A stretch of 64,000 nt of DNA. Origin: Tenacibaculum finnmarkense genomovar ulcerans. GTDB lineage: Bacteria > Bacteroidota > Bacteroidia > Flavobacteriales > Flavobacteriaceae. Of the stretch, positions 25,691 to 34,909 are shown in pieces; within the stretch, counting starts at the first letter, position 1; each line of letters begins with the position of its first letter. The stretch lies in NCBI RefSeq assembly GCF_900239495.1, contig NZ_OENE01000035.1, forward strand, positions 99,509 through 163,508, given 5' to 3'. Under the pieces are notes generated by a model that saw only the letters and a list, made by a program, of their open reading frames with translations, made no database searches and had not been told where the DNA came from. The translations under genes and the position numbers were made by a program.

Positions 25691-26416
25691 TTAATGAGTT
25701 TTAAATTGATTTTTTTTCCAATACCAAGCAATTATAAAACCAATAATAGCTCCTCCAATATGTGCAAAATGTGCAATATTACCGATAGAATATTTGGTGA
25801 CTCCAAAAAACACATCACTAGCAATCATGATCGGAATAAAATATTTTGCAGCAATCGGTATGGGAAAAAATATCAACGCCAATTTAGCGTCAGGAAATAG
25901 CAATCCGAAGGCTACTAAAATACCGTAAACAGCCCCTGAAGCTCCAACAGCGGGAGTATGATATAGGCTGTAAAATTCGCTCATTGTTTGATTGGAAAGC
26001 GTAATTAAAGTATCATTATATTGCCCTGTATTTAATAAGTTTTTGATGTCAATAGCCGATACTCCTTGCTCAATTAATTGGGTGTAAATTCCATTAAATT
26101 GATAATAATTAACAAGTGTATAAATTAATCCTGCTCCAATACCTGCTGAAAAATAAAAGAAAATAAACTTGTTTTTACCCCACATTTGCTCTAGCGGCGT
26201 ACCAAAAGCCCATAAAGCATACATGTTAAAAAGTAAGTGCATCGGGCTTGCGTGCATAAAAATATGCGTAACATATTGCCAAATAGCAAAGTGTTCATTT
26301 TCAGTGTAATGTAATGCAAAAATATTTGTTATATCTAAATTTAAAAGCTGTGGTGCAAAATACATAATCACATTAATGATTATTAAATGCTTTATAGCGG
26401 CTGTTATTTTTGCCAT
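25691..26416 (-). CDS. Rhomboid family intramembrane serine protease (shorter paralogue)
   Basis: A 241-residue polytopic membrane protein. Catalytic Ser160 lies in GAS160GAVYGILVAFG, His219 in AH219IGGAIIGFI; HIFMHASPMHLLFNMYALW is the HxxxN oxyanion motif. There is a long extramembrane insertion between TM3 and TM4 (YQFNGIYTQLIEQGVSAIDI) not present in the other paralogue. The C-terminal extension of its neighbour is absent. It starts 9 bases after mutL, within the same minus-strand unit. Confidence 0.95.
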   Translation of the reverse strand: MAKITAAIKHLIIINVIMYFAPQLLNLDITNIFALHYTENEHFAIWQYVTHIFMHASPMHLLFNMYALWAFGTPLEQMWGKNKFIFFYFSAGIGAGLIYTLVNYYQFNGIYTQLIEQGVSAIDIKNLLNTGQYNDTLITLSNQTMSEFYSLYHTPAVGASGAVYGILVAFGLLFPDAKLALIFFPIPIAAKYFIPIMIASDVFFGVTKYSIGNIAHFAHIGGAIIGFIIAWYWKKNQFKTH

Positions 26417-26425
26417 ATTTGTTTG

Positions 26426-28321
26426 TTATTTGTTGAAAATGGTATCAATTTCGTTTAAAGTTAATGTTTTAAACGTTGGTTTACCAAAGGGTGAAGTATT
26501 GGGTTCTCTACAAGAAAATAAATTATTTACTAAGTTTTCTTGCTCTTTAATAGATAGTACGGTTCCTGTTTTTAGTGCTAACGATTTTGCAAATGATTTA
26601 GCCATTACATCAAAATGACTAAAACTAGCGTCAGGCACTTCTAATTTAATGTCGTCTAATAATTCTTCTAAAATTAAGGTTATTTGACTCTCACTAATTG
26701 AAGTGGGTATGCCTCGAATAATAACACTTTCTTTGGTAAATTCGTCAAACATAAAACCAGCACTTTCTAAATCTGATTTTATGGTGTAAATCATTTCGAT
26801 GTCCGATTTAGAAAAAGAAATAGTTACAGGAAATAATAATTGCTGACTACTTGCTTCTTTGATGGTAATGTTTTCTAGAAACTCTTCGTATAAAATACGT
26901 TGATGCGCTAAAGATTGATTGATTAAAACAACGCCTGATTTTATAGAGCTTAATAAATATTTTTTCTGAATTTGAAAGGTTTTACCCGTTTCTGTTTCTT
27001 GTTGAGATTCAAATAGTTGCTCTTGTGTTGTAGCGTCTATAGATTTATTATTGCTATATAAAGCCTCCCAGTCATCTGTATCTTTTTTGAAATTAGATTG
27101 ATAACTTACCGATTTTGAGCTGTCTGTGTTGGTTTGTTTATTCGTATTATTTGGTTCGTTTAAATATTCAGCAGTAGTTGTTTTTTCTTGATAACTAGGC
27201 GATGCTGTAAACGGATTAAAAGTGTGATCTACGGTAATTGGTGGAAGTTTAGAGGGATCTGATGATTTTTTACTGTAATCATACGGTGTGTCTAAGTTGG
27301 CATCCCTGCTAAAATCTAAGGCGGGTGTTACATTGTATTGCCCCAAACTATGTTTAACGGTTGCTCGTAAAATAGCATACAGTATTTTTTCATTATCAAA
27401 TTTAATTTCCGTTTTTGTTGGATGTATATTGATATCAATACTATTTGGCGGCACTTCTAAATATAAAAAATAAGAAGGATGCGATCCGTTTTCTAACAAA
27501 CCTTCAAAAGCCATTACTACGGCATGGTTTAAATACGAGCTTTTTATAAAACGATTGTTTACAAAAAAGTACTGTTCGCCACGTTTTTTCTTTGCAAATT
27601 CAGATTTTGTGGTAAAACCTCTTATTGAAATAAGATCAGTTTGTTCAGAAATAGGAACAAGTCTTTCATTCATTTTATTACCAAAAACAGCTACAATTCG
27701 CTTGCGTAAATTGCTTTTTTTCAGATGATAAAGTTCGGTATTGTTGTGTTGTAATAAAAAAGAAATATCAGGATGTGCTAAGGCAACTCTTTGAAATTCA
27801 TCGACAATATGACGGGTTTCAATACTGTCTGATTTTAAAAAATTACGACGCGCAGGAATGTTGTAAAATAAATTTTTAACCGCAATACTTGTTCCTTTAG
27901 GTGTTGAAATAGCTTCTTCAGAAATAATTTTACTCCCTGCTATTTTAATAAAAGAACCAAGCTCTTGATTTTCTTGTCTTGTTTTTAGCTCTACATGTGC
28001 AATTGCAGCGATAGAGGCTAAAGCTTCTCCTCGAAAACCTTTGGTATTTAAGTTAAATAAATCTTGAGCATCTTTAATTTTTGATGTAGCATGTCGTTCA
28101 AAACTCAAGCGAGCATCTGCAATACTCATTCCTTTTCCGTCGTCAATTACTTGAATTAACGTTTTACCAGCATCTTTAATTAATAGCTTTATAGTAGCAG
28201 CGCCTGCATCAATTGAATTTTCAACTAGCTCTTTAACTACAGAGGCAGGGCGTTGTACTACTTCACCAGCAGCAATTTGGTTTGCAACATGATCAGGAAG
28301 TAATTGTATAATATCAGACAT
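26426..28321 (-). CDS. mutL: DNA mismatch repair protein MutL
   Basis: A 631-residue GHKL ATPase that links MutS recognition to strand removal. The N-terminal half is canonical: VVKELVENSIDAGA, IDDGKGM and TKGFRGEALASI, with the RGEQYFFVNNR and IHPTKTEIKF segments. A linker rich in Ser, Asn and Thr follows (residues 340-440). In the C-terminal domain, the endonuclease DQHAxxE motif reads N-Q-S-L-A-H-Q and the CPHGRP-type motif reads SPFGKP, so the metal-site residues appear substituted and latent nicking activity may be absent. It lies 3 bases after the small membrane protein gene and 9 bases before a rhomboid gene. Confidence 0.96.
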   Translation of the reverse strand: MSDIIQLLPDHVANQIAAGEVVQRPASVVKELVENSIDAGAATIKLLIKDAGKTLIQVIDDGKGMSIADARLSFERHATSKIKDAQDLFNLNTKGFRGEALASIAAIAHVELKTRQENQELGSFIKIAGSKIISEEAISTPKGTSIAVKNLFYNIPARRNFLKSDSIETRHIVDEFQRVALAHPDISFLLQHNNTELYHLKKSNLRKRIVAVFGNKMNERLVPISEQTDLISIRGFTTKSEFAKKKRGEQYFFVNNRFIKSSYLNHAVVMAFEGLLENGSHPSYFLYLEVPPNSIDINIHPTKTEIKFDNEKILYAILRATVKHSLGQYNVTPALDFSRDANLDTPYDYSKKSSDPSKLPPITVDHTFNPFTASPSYQEKTTTAEYLNEPNNTNKQTNTDSSKSVSYQSNFKKDTDDWEALYSNNKSIDATTQEQLFESQQETETGKTFQIQKKYLLSSIKSGVVLINQSLAHQRILYEEFLENITIKEASSQQLLFPVTISFSKSDIEMIYTIKSDLESAGFMFDEFTKESVIIRGIPTSISESQITLILEELLDDIKLEVPDASFSHFDVMAKSFAKSLALKTGTVLSIKEQENLVNNLFSCREPNTSPFGKPTFKTLTLNEIDTIFNK

Positions 28322-28324
28322 TCG

Positions 28325-28606
28325 TTATTTTTTAGATAAAAAGATAGAAAGATCGAAATCGATAAAAAATAAAAATAAGAGTATAAAAAAAGCAACTAAA
28401 ATGATAATTGTACTATTAAAACCGCCGTTTTCAGAATTTTTAAACTCATTAATAGCAACTGTAAATTTACCTTTTAAGCTTTTTGTTTTACCAACAGTGG
28501 TACGGTATTTATCAAATTTGTGTTTTACTTGATACGGGTTTCCCTCGCCTTTGTAGTAGGTGGGTTTGTAATCAAATTTTTTATTTTCTTTTTTAATAAA
28601 TCCCAT
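28325..28606 (-). CDS. Small conserved protein with a C-terminal TM anchor
   Basis: The start at 28606 (MGFIKKENKKFDYKPTYYKG) is chosen over one 13 codons upstream, because the upstream part lacks any expected pattern. The 93-residue product has a basic, Tyr-rich soluble part (GEGNPYQVKHKFDKYRTTVG) and one C-terminal TM (TIIILVAFFILLFLFFIDFDL). Genes at this spot, between ribH and mutL, are sometimes labelled riboflavin synthase beta subunit, but nothing here supports that. It starts the unit with mutL. Function is unknown. Confidence 0.75.
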   Translation of the reverse strand: MGFIKKENKKFDYKPTYYKGEGNPYQVKHKFDKYRTTVGKTKSLKGKFTVAINEFKNSENGGFNSTIIILVAFFILLFLFFIDFDLSIFLSKK

Positions 28607-28717
28607 GGTTACTGTTTTTGAATACTGTAGTGTAACAAAAATCACACCAAATTAAGACGAAATTCAAAGTTACTGAATTATGAATTGATTGTCAAAAATT
28701 AAGACTAAATTAACGTT

Positions 28718-28756
28718 AAAAAAGAACCAAAAAGCATATTATTTTGGTTCTTTTTT
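28718..28756 (-). terminator. Terminator of the TPR-OmpA/ribH unit
   Basis: AAAAAAGAACCAAAA (from 28718) pairs with TTTTGGTTCTTTTTT (28742-28756). The A-rich left arm gives the U tract in the minus-strand RNA coming from ribH. Confidence 0.8.
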
Positions 28757-28789
28757 ATCTGAAAAAATAAAATATGTTAAAAAAAGGCT

Positions 28790-29296
28790 TTAAAACCCTA
28801 AAGAACTAGAAGGTTTGTCTAAGTTTTTAAGTGCTGCCATTTTAACAGCTGCAATGGCACATTCAATACCTTTGTTTCCTAGTTTTCCTCCTGATCTGTC
28901 TAATGATTGTTGCTTTGTATTGTCTGTTAAAACACAGAATATTACAGGAACATCATATTTAATATTCAAATCTACAATACCTTGTGTAACACCATCGCAC
29001 ACAAAATCAAAGTGTTTTGTTTGTCCTTGAATTACGTTTCCAATAGCGATAACTGCATCTACTTTTTGAGATTCAATCATTTTTTTGCATCCGTAAACCA
29101 ATTCAAAACTTCCTGGAACATCCCAAGAAACAATATTATTTTGTTCTGCACCACAGTCTAAAAGTGCTTGAATAGCACCTTTGTGTAAGTTCCCTGTAAT
29201 TTCGGGATTCCATTCTGATACAACAATCCCAAATCGAAACGATTTCGCATTTGGGATGGTTGCTTTATCATAATAAGATAAATCTGTTGTTGCCAT
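28790..29296 (-). CDS. ribH: 6,7-dimethyl-8-ribityllumazine synthase
   Basis: A 168-residue enzyme of riboflavin synthesis. It condenses 5-amino-6-ribitylaminouracil with 3,4-dihydroxybutanone 4-phosphate and forms cytoplasmic shells. Motifs are FGIVVSEWNPEIT (substrate site), SWDVPGSFELVYGCKKM, VIAIGNVIQGQTKHFDFVCD with the catalytic His, and PVIFCVLTDNTKQQSLDRSG with GNKGIECA. The length is typical. It is 4 bases downstream of the TPR-OmpA gene and ends in its own terminator. Confidence 0.97.
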   Translation of the reverse strand: MATTDLSYYDKATIPNAKSFRFGIVVSEWNPEITGNLHKGAIQALLDCGAEQNNIVSWDVPGSFELVYGCKKMIESQKVDAVIAIGNVIQGQTKHFDFVCDGVTQGIVDLNIKYDVPVIFCVLTDNTKQQSLDRSGGKLGNKGIECAIAAVKMAALKNLDKPSSSLGF

Positions 29297-29300
29297 TTAA

Positions 29301-30686
29301 TTATTTTTTAGAAACTCTTGCTGCAACACGTCTGTTTAAAGCACGCCCTTCGCTAGTGTTGTTGTCAGCTATTGGATGTTCGATACCGTATCCTTCAGCA
29401 TTTAATCTTTCTTTAGCAATACCCTTGCTAACGATTGAATTTAAAACAGCATTCGCTCTTTTTTCTGATAAACTTTTATTAAAATCAGCGTTACCGGTAT
29501 TGTCAGTATAACCACCTAATTTTAAGTTTACGTTAGGGTAGGCTTTTAAAATTTTAACAACATTATCAATTTGGTTGTTAGATTTTTCGTCTAAATCAGC
29601 AGCACCTGTTTTGAATAAAACTCTACGTAAGTTAAACCAAGAATTTTTGTCGGCTTTAGCATCACTTTTAATAAAGTTTAATAATCCGCTTTCAAAACCT
29701 TTGCTTAATGCTAAAAATTCAGTTCCGTCGTTAAGTTTTAAATTTACAAATTCACCTAAAAATTCGTATCCTTTAACAGATTTCCCTAAAAATTCTGATT
29801 TCGTATTATAAAGTGCGTTAACATCATTCATAATATGAACATCGCTTGCAGTAGTTACAGCTGGCTTGGTTTGTTCAACTTTCGCTAAAGAAACTGCGCT
29901 AGATGCATCTGCATATTTTGCAGTATTGATGTATTTTTGAATATCTCTACCTTGATTAGTAGTAGGGTATTTCTCTTTAATAGTTGTATATAATTTTTCA
30001 GCAGTCGTATATTCTTTTAAAGACATAGCTGTTTGTGCCGCTTTAAATAAGAATAAAGGCGCTGTAAAGTCATTACTTTTCTTTTTAGCTGCTTTTTGGT
30101 AGTATGTTAAAGCATCTTCAGGTTGATTGATATCTGCAAAAGCATCACCAATTGCACCTAAAGCAGTAGCACCTAATAATTCATCCTCTGAATTAAAATT
30201 ACTTAAATATTGAATTGCTTCTTCGTATTTTTTTGTTTTTAAGAAAGAAATACCCGCATAGTAATTTGCTAAATTTCCAGCTTTAGTTCCGCTAAATTTA
30301 TCAGCAACATCTGTAAAACCATATTTACCATCACCACCATTTAACCCAATGTTATAAAGTGCATCTGCAGGTTTACCAGCTGATTTTTCTGCTTTGTCAA
30401 AAAATGTTCTTGGATATGCTAATTCATTTGAAGCCTCTTGTTCATTCGGTTCAGAAATAAATGTATTGTAGGCTAAATACCCTAAAATTACAGCAGCAAC
30501 TGCTACCAATCCTAAAAATAAAGCCTTGCTATTTTTTTCAATCCATTGTTCTGATTTATTCGCTGTGTCATCTAAAGTATTAAATACTTCGGCTGTTGTA
30601 CTTTGCGCCTCATCAAAGTTTTCTTCAACTTCTTGCTCAACCTTTTCTTTTTTAGGTTTGTAACCCCTTTTCTTGTATGTAGCCAT
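29301..30686 (-). CDS. Inner-membrane TPR protein fused to an OmpA peptidoglycan-binding domain
   Basis: A 461-residue fusion. Residues 1-50 form an acidic/basic cytoplasmic tail (ATYKKRGYKPKKEKVEQEVE). A TM helix lies near 53-72 (ALFLGLVAVAAVILGYLAYN), then a periplasmic YfgM-like TPR region to about 250 (NYYAGISFLKTKKYEEAIQY, ALTYYQKAAKKK). A linker leads to an OmpA C-terminal domain from about 345 to 461 (FKTGAADLDEKSNNQIDNVV, NLKLGGYTDNTGNADFNKSL, SEKRANAVL, GYGIEHPIADN, NRRVAARV), which has the usual Asp and Arg residues for diaminopimelate binding. Flavobacterial relatives beside ribH usually have only the TPR part as far as I recall, so the OmpA fusion is unusual. It may tether the complex to peptidoglycan. 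It is in an operon with ribH and divergent from recF. Confidence 0.85.
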   Translation of the reverse strand: MATYKKRGYKPKKEKVEQEVEENFDEAQSTTAEVFNTLDDTANKSEQWIEKNSKALFLGLVAVAAVILGYLAYNTFISEPNEQEASNELAYPRTFFDKAEKSAGKPADALYNIGLNGGDGKYGFTDVADKFSGTKAGNLANYYAGISFLKTKKYEEAIQYLSNFNSEDELLGATALGAIGDAFADINQPEDALTYYQKAAKKKSNDFTAPLFLFKAAQTAMSLKEYTTAEKLYTTIKEKYPTTNQGRDIQKYINTAKYADASSAVSLAKVEQTKPAVTTASDVHIMNDVNALYNTKSEFLGKSVKGYEFLGEFVNLKLNDGTEFLALSKGFESGLLNFIKSDAKADKNSWFNLRRVLFKTGAADLDEKSNNQIDNVVKILKAYPNVNLKLGGYTDNTGNADFNKSLSEKRANAVLNSIVSKGIAKERLNAEGYGIEHPIADNNTSEGRALNRRVAARVSKK

Positions 30687-30798
30687 AATTGCTTAAAAAT
30701 TTGTGGAACAAAAATAGCTTTTTAAATTGGATTTTAAAAATGGATTATTCCTGAAAAAATGATAATTTGCGCTTTCTTTTTTGAAAAAAATCTTATTC

Positions 30799-31878
30799 AT
30801 GTATCTGCAAAAATTATCGTTAGTAAATTTTAAAAATATTGAAACGCAATCGTTTGATTTTCAGCAGAAAATAAACTGTTTTGTAGGAAGTAATGGCGTT
30901 GGAAAAACAAATGTGTTAGATGCTATTTATTATTTATCGTTTGCTAAAAGTTATTTTAATTCGGTAGCAGGACAAAATATTCGTCATGGGCAAGATTTTT
31001 TTATGATTGAAGGTTCGTACCAATTAGCTAGTAGAAATGAGAAAATTTTGTGTTCTTTAAAAAGAGGGCAGAAAAAAATATTAAAAAGAAATGGTAAGCC
31101 TTACGAAAAGTTTTCGGAGCATATTGGGCAATTGCCATTGGTCATTATTTCACCTGCCGATAGAAATTTAATTGTAGAAGGTAGTGAAACCCGTCGCAAA
31201 TTTATGGACAGCGTTATTTCTCAGCAAGATAAAAATTATTTACAAAGCTTAATTTTGTATAATAAAATTATCAGTCAGCGAAATGCCTTGTTAAAATATT
31301 TTGTAGCAAACAGAACTTTTGATGCTTTAAATTTAAAGGTCTATGATGCTCAATTAGTGGAATATGGAACTGTAATTTATCAAAAGAGAAAAGCTTTTTT
31401 GGAAGAATTTGTGCCAATTTTTAATGCAAAACACCATATAATTTCAGGCAATAAAGAAACCGTAAATTTGCGCTACAAAAGTCAGTTACACGATGCTTCT
31501 TTGACTGATTTATTTGCAGGTAGTTTAAATAAAGACAGGATGTTGCAATATACATCATCAGGAATTCATAAAGATGATTTGAATTTTGAAATTGACCAGT
31601 ATCCTATTAAAAAATTTGGATCGCAAGGACAGCAAAAAACCTACTTAATTGCCCTGAAACTAGCGCAGTTTGAATTTATAAAAAAACAATCAAATGTAAC
31701 GCCAATTTTGTTATTGGATGATATTTTTGATAAATTAGATGAAAATAGGGTGGCACAAATTGTTGCATTGGTAAATAATGATGCTTTTGGGCAAATTTTT
31801 ATAACCGATACACATTTTGATAGAACCGAAAATGTGCTTAAAAATAGCAATCAAGAATATCAGATTTTTAAATTGTAG
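30799..31878 (+). CDS. recF: DNA replication and repair protein RecF
   Basis: A 359-residue ABC-type SMC-like ATPase that loads RecA at gaps with RecO and RecR. The start ATG at 30799 ([20 protein letters not shown]) is preferred to a TTG six codons upstream. Motifs are Walker [16 protein letters not shown], the signature [18 protein letters not shown] (in place of LSxGQ-type), and Walker [17 protein letters not shown], followed by [11 protein letters not shown]. Divergent from the TPR-OmpA gene and followed 21 bases later by a DUF721 gene, the normal recF-dciA arrangement in this phylum. Confidence 0.97.
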   Translation: MYLQKLSLVNFKNIETQSFDFQQKINCFVGSNGVGKTNVLDAIYYLSFAKSYFNSVAGQNIRHGQDFFMIEGSYQLASRNEKILCSLKRGQKKILKRNGKPYEKFSEHIGQLPLVIISPADRNLIVEGSETRRKFMDSVISQQDKNYLQSLILYNKIISQRNALLKYFVANRTFDALNLKVYDAQLVEYGTVIYQKRKAFLEEFVPIFNAKHHIISGNKETVNLRYKSQLHDASLTDLFAGSLNKDRMLQYTSSGIHKDDLNFEIDQYPIKKFGSQGQQKTYLIALKLAQFEFIKKQSNVTPILLLDDIFDKLDENRVAQIVALVNNDAFGQIFITDTHFDRTENVLKNSNQEYQIFKL

Positions 31879-31899
31879 TAATCATAAATTTAAAAAAGT

Positions 31900-32196
31900 A
31901 TGGCAAAACGAGAAAACGATAGTTTTTCAATAAAGGATTTATTAGGAAGTTATATTAAAGAAGGAAGTTTAAAAAAAGGTTTTCAGAAAATTCACATTTC
32001 AGAAGCTTGGACCAAATTAATGGGCGCAGGAGTAGCGTCTTATACAACCGAAGTAAGGTTGCAAAACGGAACGCTAATTGTTAGATTGTCTTCTTCTGTT
32101 TTAAGGGAAGAGTTAAATTACGGAAAAGATAAAATCATAAAAATGATGAACGAAGAAATGGGCGAAAATTTGGTCAAAAAATTAATGTTGGTGTAA
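31900..32196 (+). CDS. DUF721 family protein (DciA-like)
   Basis: A 98-residue protein of the DUF721/DciA family. The typical pattern is a basic N-terminal helix, IHISEAWTKLMGAGVASYT, and the beta-rich RLQNGTLIVRLSSSVLREEL followed by KDKIIKMMNEEM. DciA loads the replicative helicase in many bacteria that lack DnaC, so a role in replication beside recF fits; for this short Bacteroidota version it is inference. Short spacing (21 bases) after recF indicates an operon. Confidence 0.88.
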   Translation: MAKRENDSFSIKDLLGSYIKEGSLKKGFQKIHISEAWTKLMGAGVASYTTEVRLQNGTLIVRLSSSVLREELNYGKDKIIKMMNEEMGENLVKKLMLV

Positions 32197-32204
32197 TTAT
32201 TTAA

Positions 32205-32288
32205 CGTCATGCTGAATTTATTTCAGCATCACATCAAAATAGGAACATGCCAATCAGGATGTGAAACTGAACTAAATTCAGTTTGACG
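32205..32288. repeat. CGTCA...TGACG double-hairpin palindromic element
   Basis: An element of 84 bases bounded by CGTCA (32205-32209) and TGACG (32284-32288). It holds two internal hairpins, TGCTGAA-TTTA-TTTCAGCA on the left and AAACTGAA..TTCAGTTT on the right. Related fragments occur at 23635-23663 and 45625-45653. Similar elements are widely scattered in flavobacterial genomes. Here it separates the DUF721 gene from the convergent M1 peptidase gene and could serve as a terminator. Confidence 0.7.
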
Positions 32289-32309
32289 AAATTTACATTA
32301 TTAAAAAAT

Positions 32310-34001
32310 TTAGTTCAACTTTTTAATAATTACATAAAAATTTTCATCTATTTTAATTTCTTTAATTTCTTTAATTTCTTTAATTTCTTTAATTTTAGAT
32401 GAGATTTTAGACGAAATTCTTGTTGTTTGCCACTCTTTAGAAGGTTTTAATTGCTGTATTTTTTTATCAACTAAAATATTTATAGGCATATTAAAACCTT
32501 CAATAATATTATTCCAACGATATGAAATACTGTTATTTTCAACTTTATATTCAAAAACAGGAATTTTAACGGTGCGTAAATACTGATCAAAAATACAAGA
32601 TAAATCTAAGCCCGACTGTGCTATCAAATAGTTTTCAACCTGCTTGGTGCTTACTGTTTTATGATAAAAAACCGAATTCAAACCACGTAAAATTTGTCGC
32701 CATTTTTCATCATTATTAAGCAAGGTTCTAATGCTGTGCAACATATTGGCACCTTTATAATACATATCGCCAGAACCTTCGCTGTTTACATCATATTGCC
32801 CAATAATAGGAATGTTGTTTAAAATACTTTTTCGAGTACCAATAACATACTCAGAAGCCGCTTTTTTACCGTAGTAATAGTCTAAAAATAAGCTTTCAGA
32901 ATAGGCGGTAAAACTCTCATGAATCCACATATCGGCAATATCTTTATTGGTAATGTTATTGGCAAACCACTCATGCCCAGATTCGTGAATAATAATAAAA
33001 TCAAACTTTAAACCCCAACCAGTCCCCGATAAATCACGTCCTAAATATCCGTTTTTAAAATTATTTCCGTAGGTAACCGAACTTTGATGCTCCATACCTA
33101 AATACGGTGCTTCTACGAGTTTGTATCCATCTTTATAAAAAGGATATTTCCCAAACCAATGCTCAAAAGCTTTCATCATTTTAGGGGCGTCTTTAAACTG
33201 CTTTTTTGCTTTTGATAAGTTATCTCGCAATACATAATAATCCATGTCTAAAATACCTGCTTCTCCTTTATATTTTTCAGAAAAATGCACATAATCGCCA
33301 ATATTTATATTTACACCATAATTATTAATAGGATTATCAACAAACCAATGATAGGTTGTGCTAGCGTCTTCATGTTGTTCTATTTTGCGTAATTTTCCGT
33401 TAGAAATATCCATCAAATTTTTAGGAACACGCACGCTAATTGCCATGCTGTCTACCTCGTCGTACATATGGTCTTTATTTGGCCACCAAACACTAGCGCC
33501 TAATCCTTGGCAAGAAGTGGCTACAAAATGATTGCCATTTTTATCTTTTTTCCAGGTGAAACCACCGTCCCAAGGCGCATTTTTAGCAACTTTTGGGTGT
33601 CCTTGGTAGTAAACATCTAAAGAATTAACAGCGCCTGTTTTTTGATACTTTTTCAAATGAATAAAATGCGCATTTCCTTGATGAGTTACTTTTAATTCTC
33701 TGCCATTTTGAATAACTTTCGTAATTTTTAAAGGCGCTTGTAAATCAATTTGCAATACATTATGTGGTTTTAAAACCGTGTATTGTACCGTATTTTTTCC
33801 TTGGATAAATTTTTTATCAGGATGAATAGAAATATCTAAATGATAATAGGTCAAATTCCACCAAATTCTTTCAGGTGTAATTGACCCTCTCAAACTATCT
33901 TGATGTGTGAAATTTTTATGGTGTTCAAATAGCCCTGTTTGTGCTACGATATTGCTGCTGATAAGCAAGAAGAAAATACTTATAATTAATTTTTTATACA
34001 T
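32310..34001 (-). CDS. Secreted M1 family (gluzincin) aminopeptidase
   Basis: A 563-residue exported metallopeptidase with a signal peptide (MYKKLIISIFFLLISSNIVA). The exopeptidase-type motif reads YLGMEHQSSVTYG (in place of GAMEN). The zinc site is H339-E340-S-G-H343 with third ligand Glu362, exactly 18 residues after the second His, as M1 requires. A catalytic Tyr candidate lies in DMYYKGANMLHSIR. It likely trims N-terminal residues from peptides in the periplasm or outside. The last 30 or so residues contain a KEI tripeptide repeat encoded by a 9-base tandem repeat just before the end. It is convergent with recF-DUF721 and divergent from the SDR gene. Confidence 0.93.
   Translation of the reverse strand: MYKKLIISIFFLLISSNIVAQTGLFEHHKNFTHQDSLRGSITPERIWWNLTYYHLDISIHPDKKFIQGKNTVQYTVLKPHNVLQIDLQAPLKITKVIQNGRELKVTHQGNAHFIHLKKYQKTGAVNSLDVYYQGHPKVAKNAPWDGGFTWKKDKNGNHFVATSCQGLGASVWWPNKDHMYDEVDSMAISVRVPKNLMDISNGKLRKIEQHEDASTTYHWFVDNPINNYGVNINIGDYVHFSEKYKGEAGILDMDYYVLRDNLSKAKKQFKDAPKMMKAFEHWFGKYPFYKDGYKLVEAPYLGMEHQSSVTYGNNFKNGYLGRDLSGTGWGLKFDFIIIHESGHEWFANNITNKDIADMWIHESFTAYSESLFLDYYYGKKAASEYVIGTRKSILNNIPIIGQYDVNSEGSGDMYYKGANMLHSIRTLLNNDEKWRQILRGLNSVFYHKTVSTKQVENYLIAQSGLDLSCIFDQYLRTVKIPVFEYKVENNSISYRWNNIIEGFNMPINILVDKKIQQLKPSKEWQTTRISSKISSKIKEIKEIKEIKEIKIDENFYVIIKKLN
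32354..32396 (-). repeat. 9-bp tandem repeat inside the M1 peptidase coding region
   Basis: TAATTTCTT repeats four times in full (32354-32389) with a partial fifth unit. On the coding strand it encodes repeating Lys-Glu-Ile. Copy changes would keep frame. Confidence 0.85.
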
Positions 34002-34108
34002 AATACGATACTGCTGTTTTCTGAAAAAATAAGAATTACAAAGATAAGTATTTTTAAACTCTTCTTAATTATAGCGAACTTTTCTGATATTTGCACAAAA
34101 TCAATTTA

Positions 34109-34909
34109 ATGTCAAAAGTCGTATTAATAACAGGCGCATCTTCTGGAATCGGAAAAGCGGTTGCTACCTATTTACACCATAAAAATTACACCGTTTACGG
34201 AACAAGCAGAAATCCATCAGATTTAAAATTACCGTATAAAATGGTCGCTTTAGATGTTACAAAACCAGCAACAATACAAAAAGCTATTCAAAGTATTCTT
34301 CAAAAAGAAGGTACAATAGATGTGTTAATAAACAATGCAGGAAAAGGAATAACAGGGTCGATTGAAGACACGCCAACCGATGAAATGCGTGCCAATTTTA
34401 ATACGAATTTCTTTGGTGCTATTGATGTTATCAAGGCTGTTTTACCACAAATGCGCGAGCAAAAATCGGGTGTTATTATTAATTTAACATCTATCGCAGG
34501 CTATATGGGATTGCCTTTTAGAGGGATTTATTCGGCAAGTAAAGGCGCTTTAGAACTCGTTACAGAATCCATTAGCATGGAGGTAAAAAGCTTCGGGATT
34601 AAAGTAATAAATGTAGCTCCAGGTGATTTTGCCACCAATATTGCCGCAGGACGCTACCATACGCCAGTGTATGAAAAATCGGCTTATAAAGAAAAATATG
34701 CCGAAAATTTAGCGTTGATGGACGGGCATGTATCATCAGGAATGAACCCTGATGTAATGGCAAAGGCACTGCATGAAATTATAGAACATAAAAACCCAAA
34801 AATTCATTACAAAATAGGAGGTTTTATGGAGAAGTTTTCGATTGTTTTAAAACGAATACTACCCGATAAAATGTATCAAAAACTGTTAATGAACCATTAT
34901 AAATTGTAA
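34109..34909 (+). CDS. SDR family NAD(P)-dependent oxidoreductase
   Basis: A 266-residue classical short-chain dehydrogenase/reductase. The start at 34109 (MSKVVLITGASSGIGKAVAT) is preferred over a TTG six codons upstream. Motifs are the nucleotide-binding TGASSGIG, the NNAG motif (VLINNAGKG), the catalytic Ser in NLTSIAG and the Y-x-x-x-K pair in YSASKGALE, and a later VAPGDFATNI. The preceding NPSDLK after TSRN suggests NADP preference, which is inference. Substrate unknown. It is monocistronic and overlaps the -7 element for the next gene at its stop codon. Confidence 0.92.
   Translation: MSKVVLITGASSGIGKAVATYLHHKNYTVYGTSRNPSDLKLPYKMVALDVTKPATIQKAIQSILQKEGTIDVLINNAGKGITGSIEDTPTDEMRANFNTNFFGAIDVIKAVLPQMREQKSGVIINLTSIAGYMGLPFRGIYSASKGALELVTESISMEVKSFGIKVINVAPGDFATNIAAGRYHTPVYEKSAYKEKYAENLALMDGHVSSGMNPDVMAKALHEIIEHKNPKIHYKIGGFMEKFSIVLKRILPDKMYQKLLMNHYKL

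Noticed and set aside
28325..28606. Riboflavin synthase beta subunit label because of proximity to ribH
   Set aside because: The product is a small protein with a C-terminal TM segment and has no riboflavin synthase motif.
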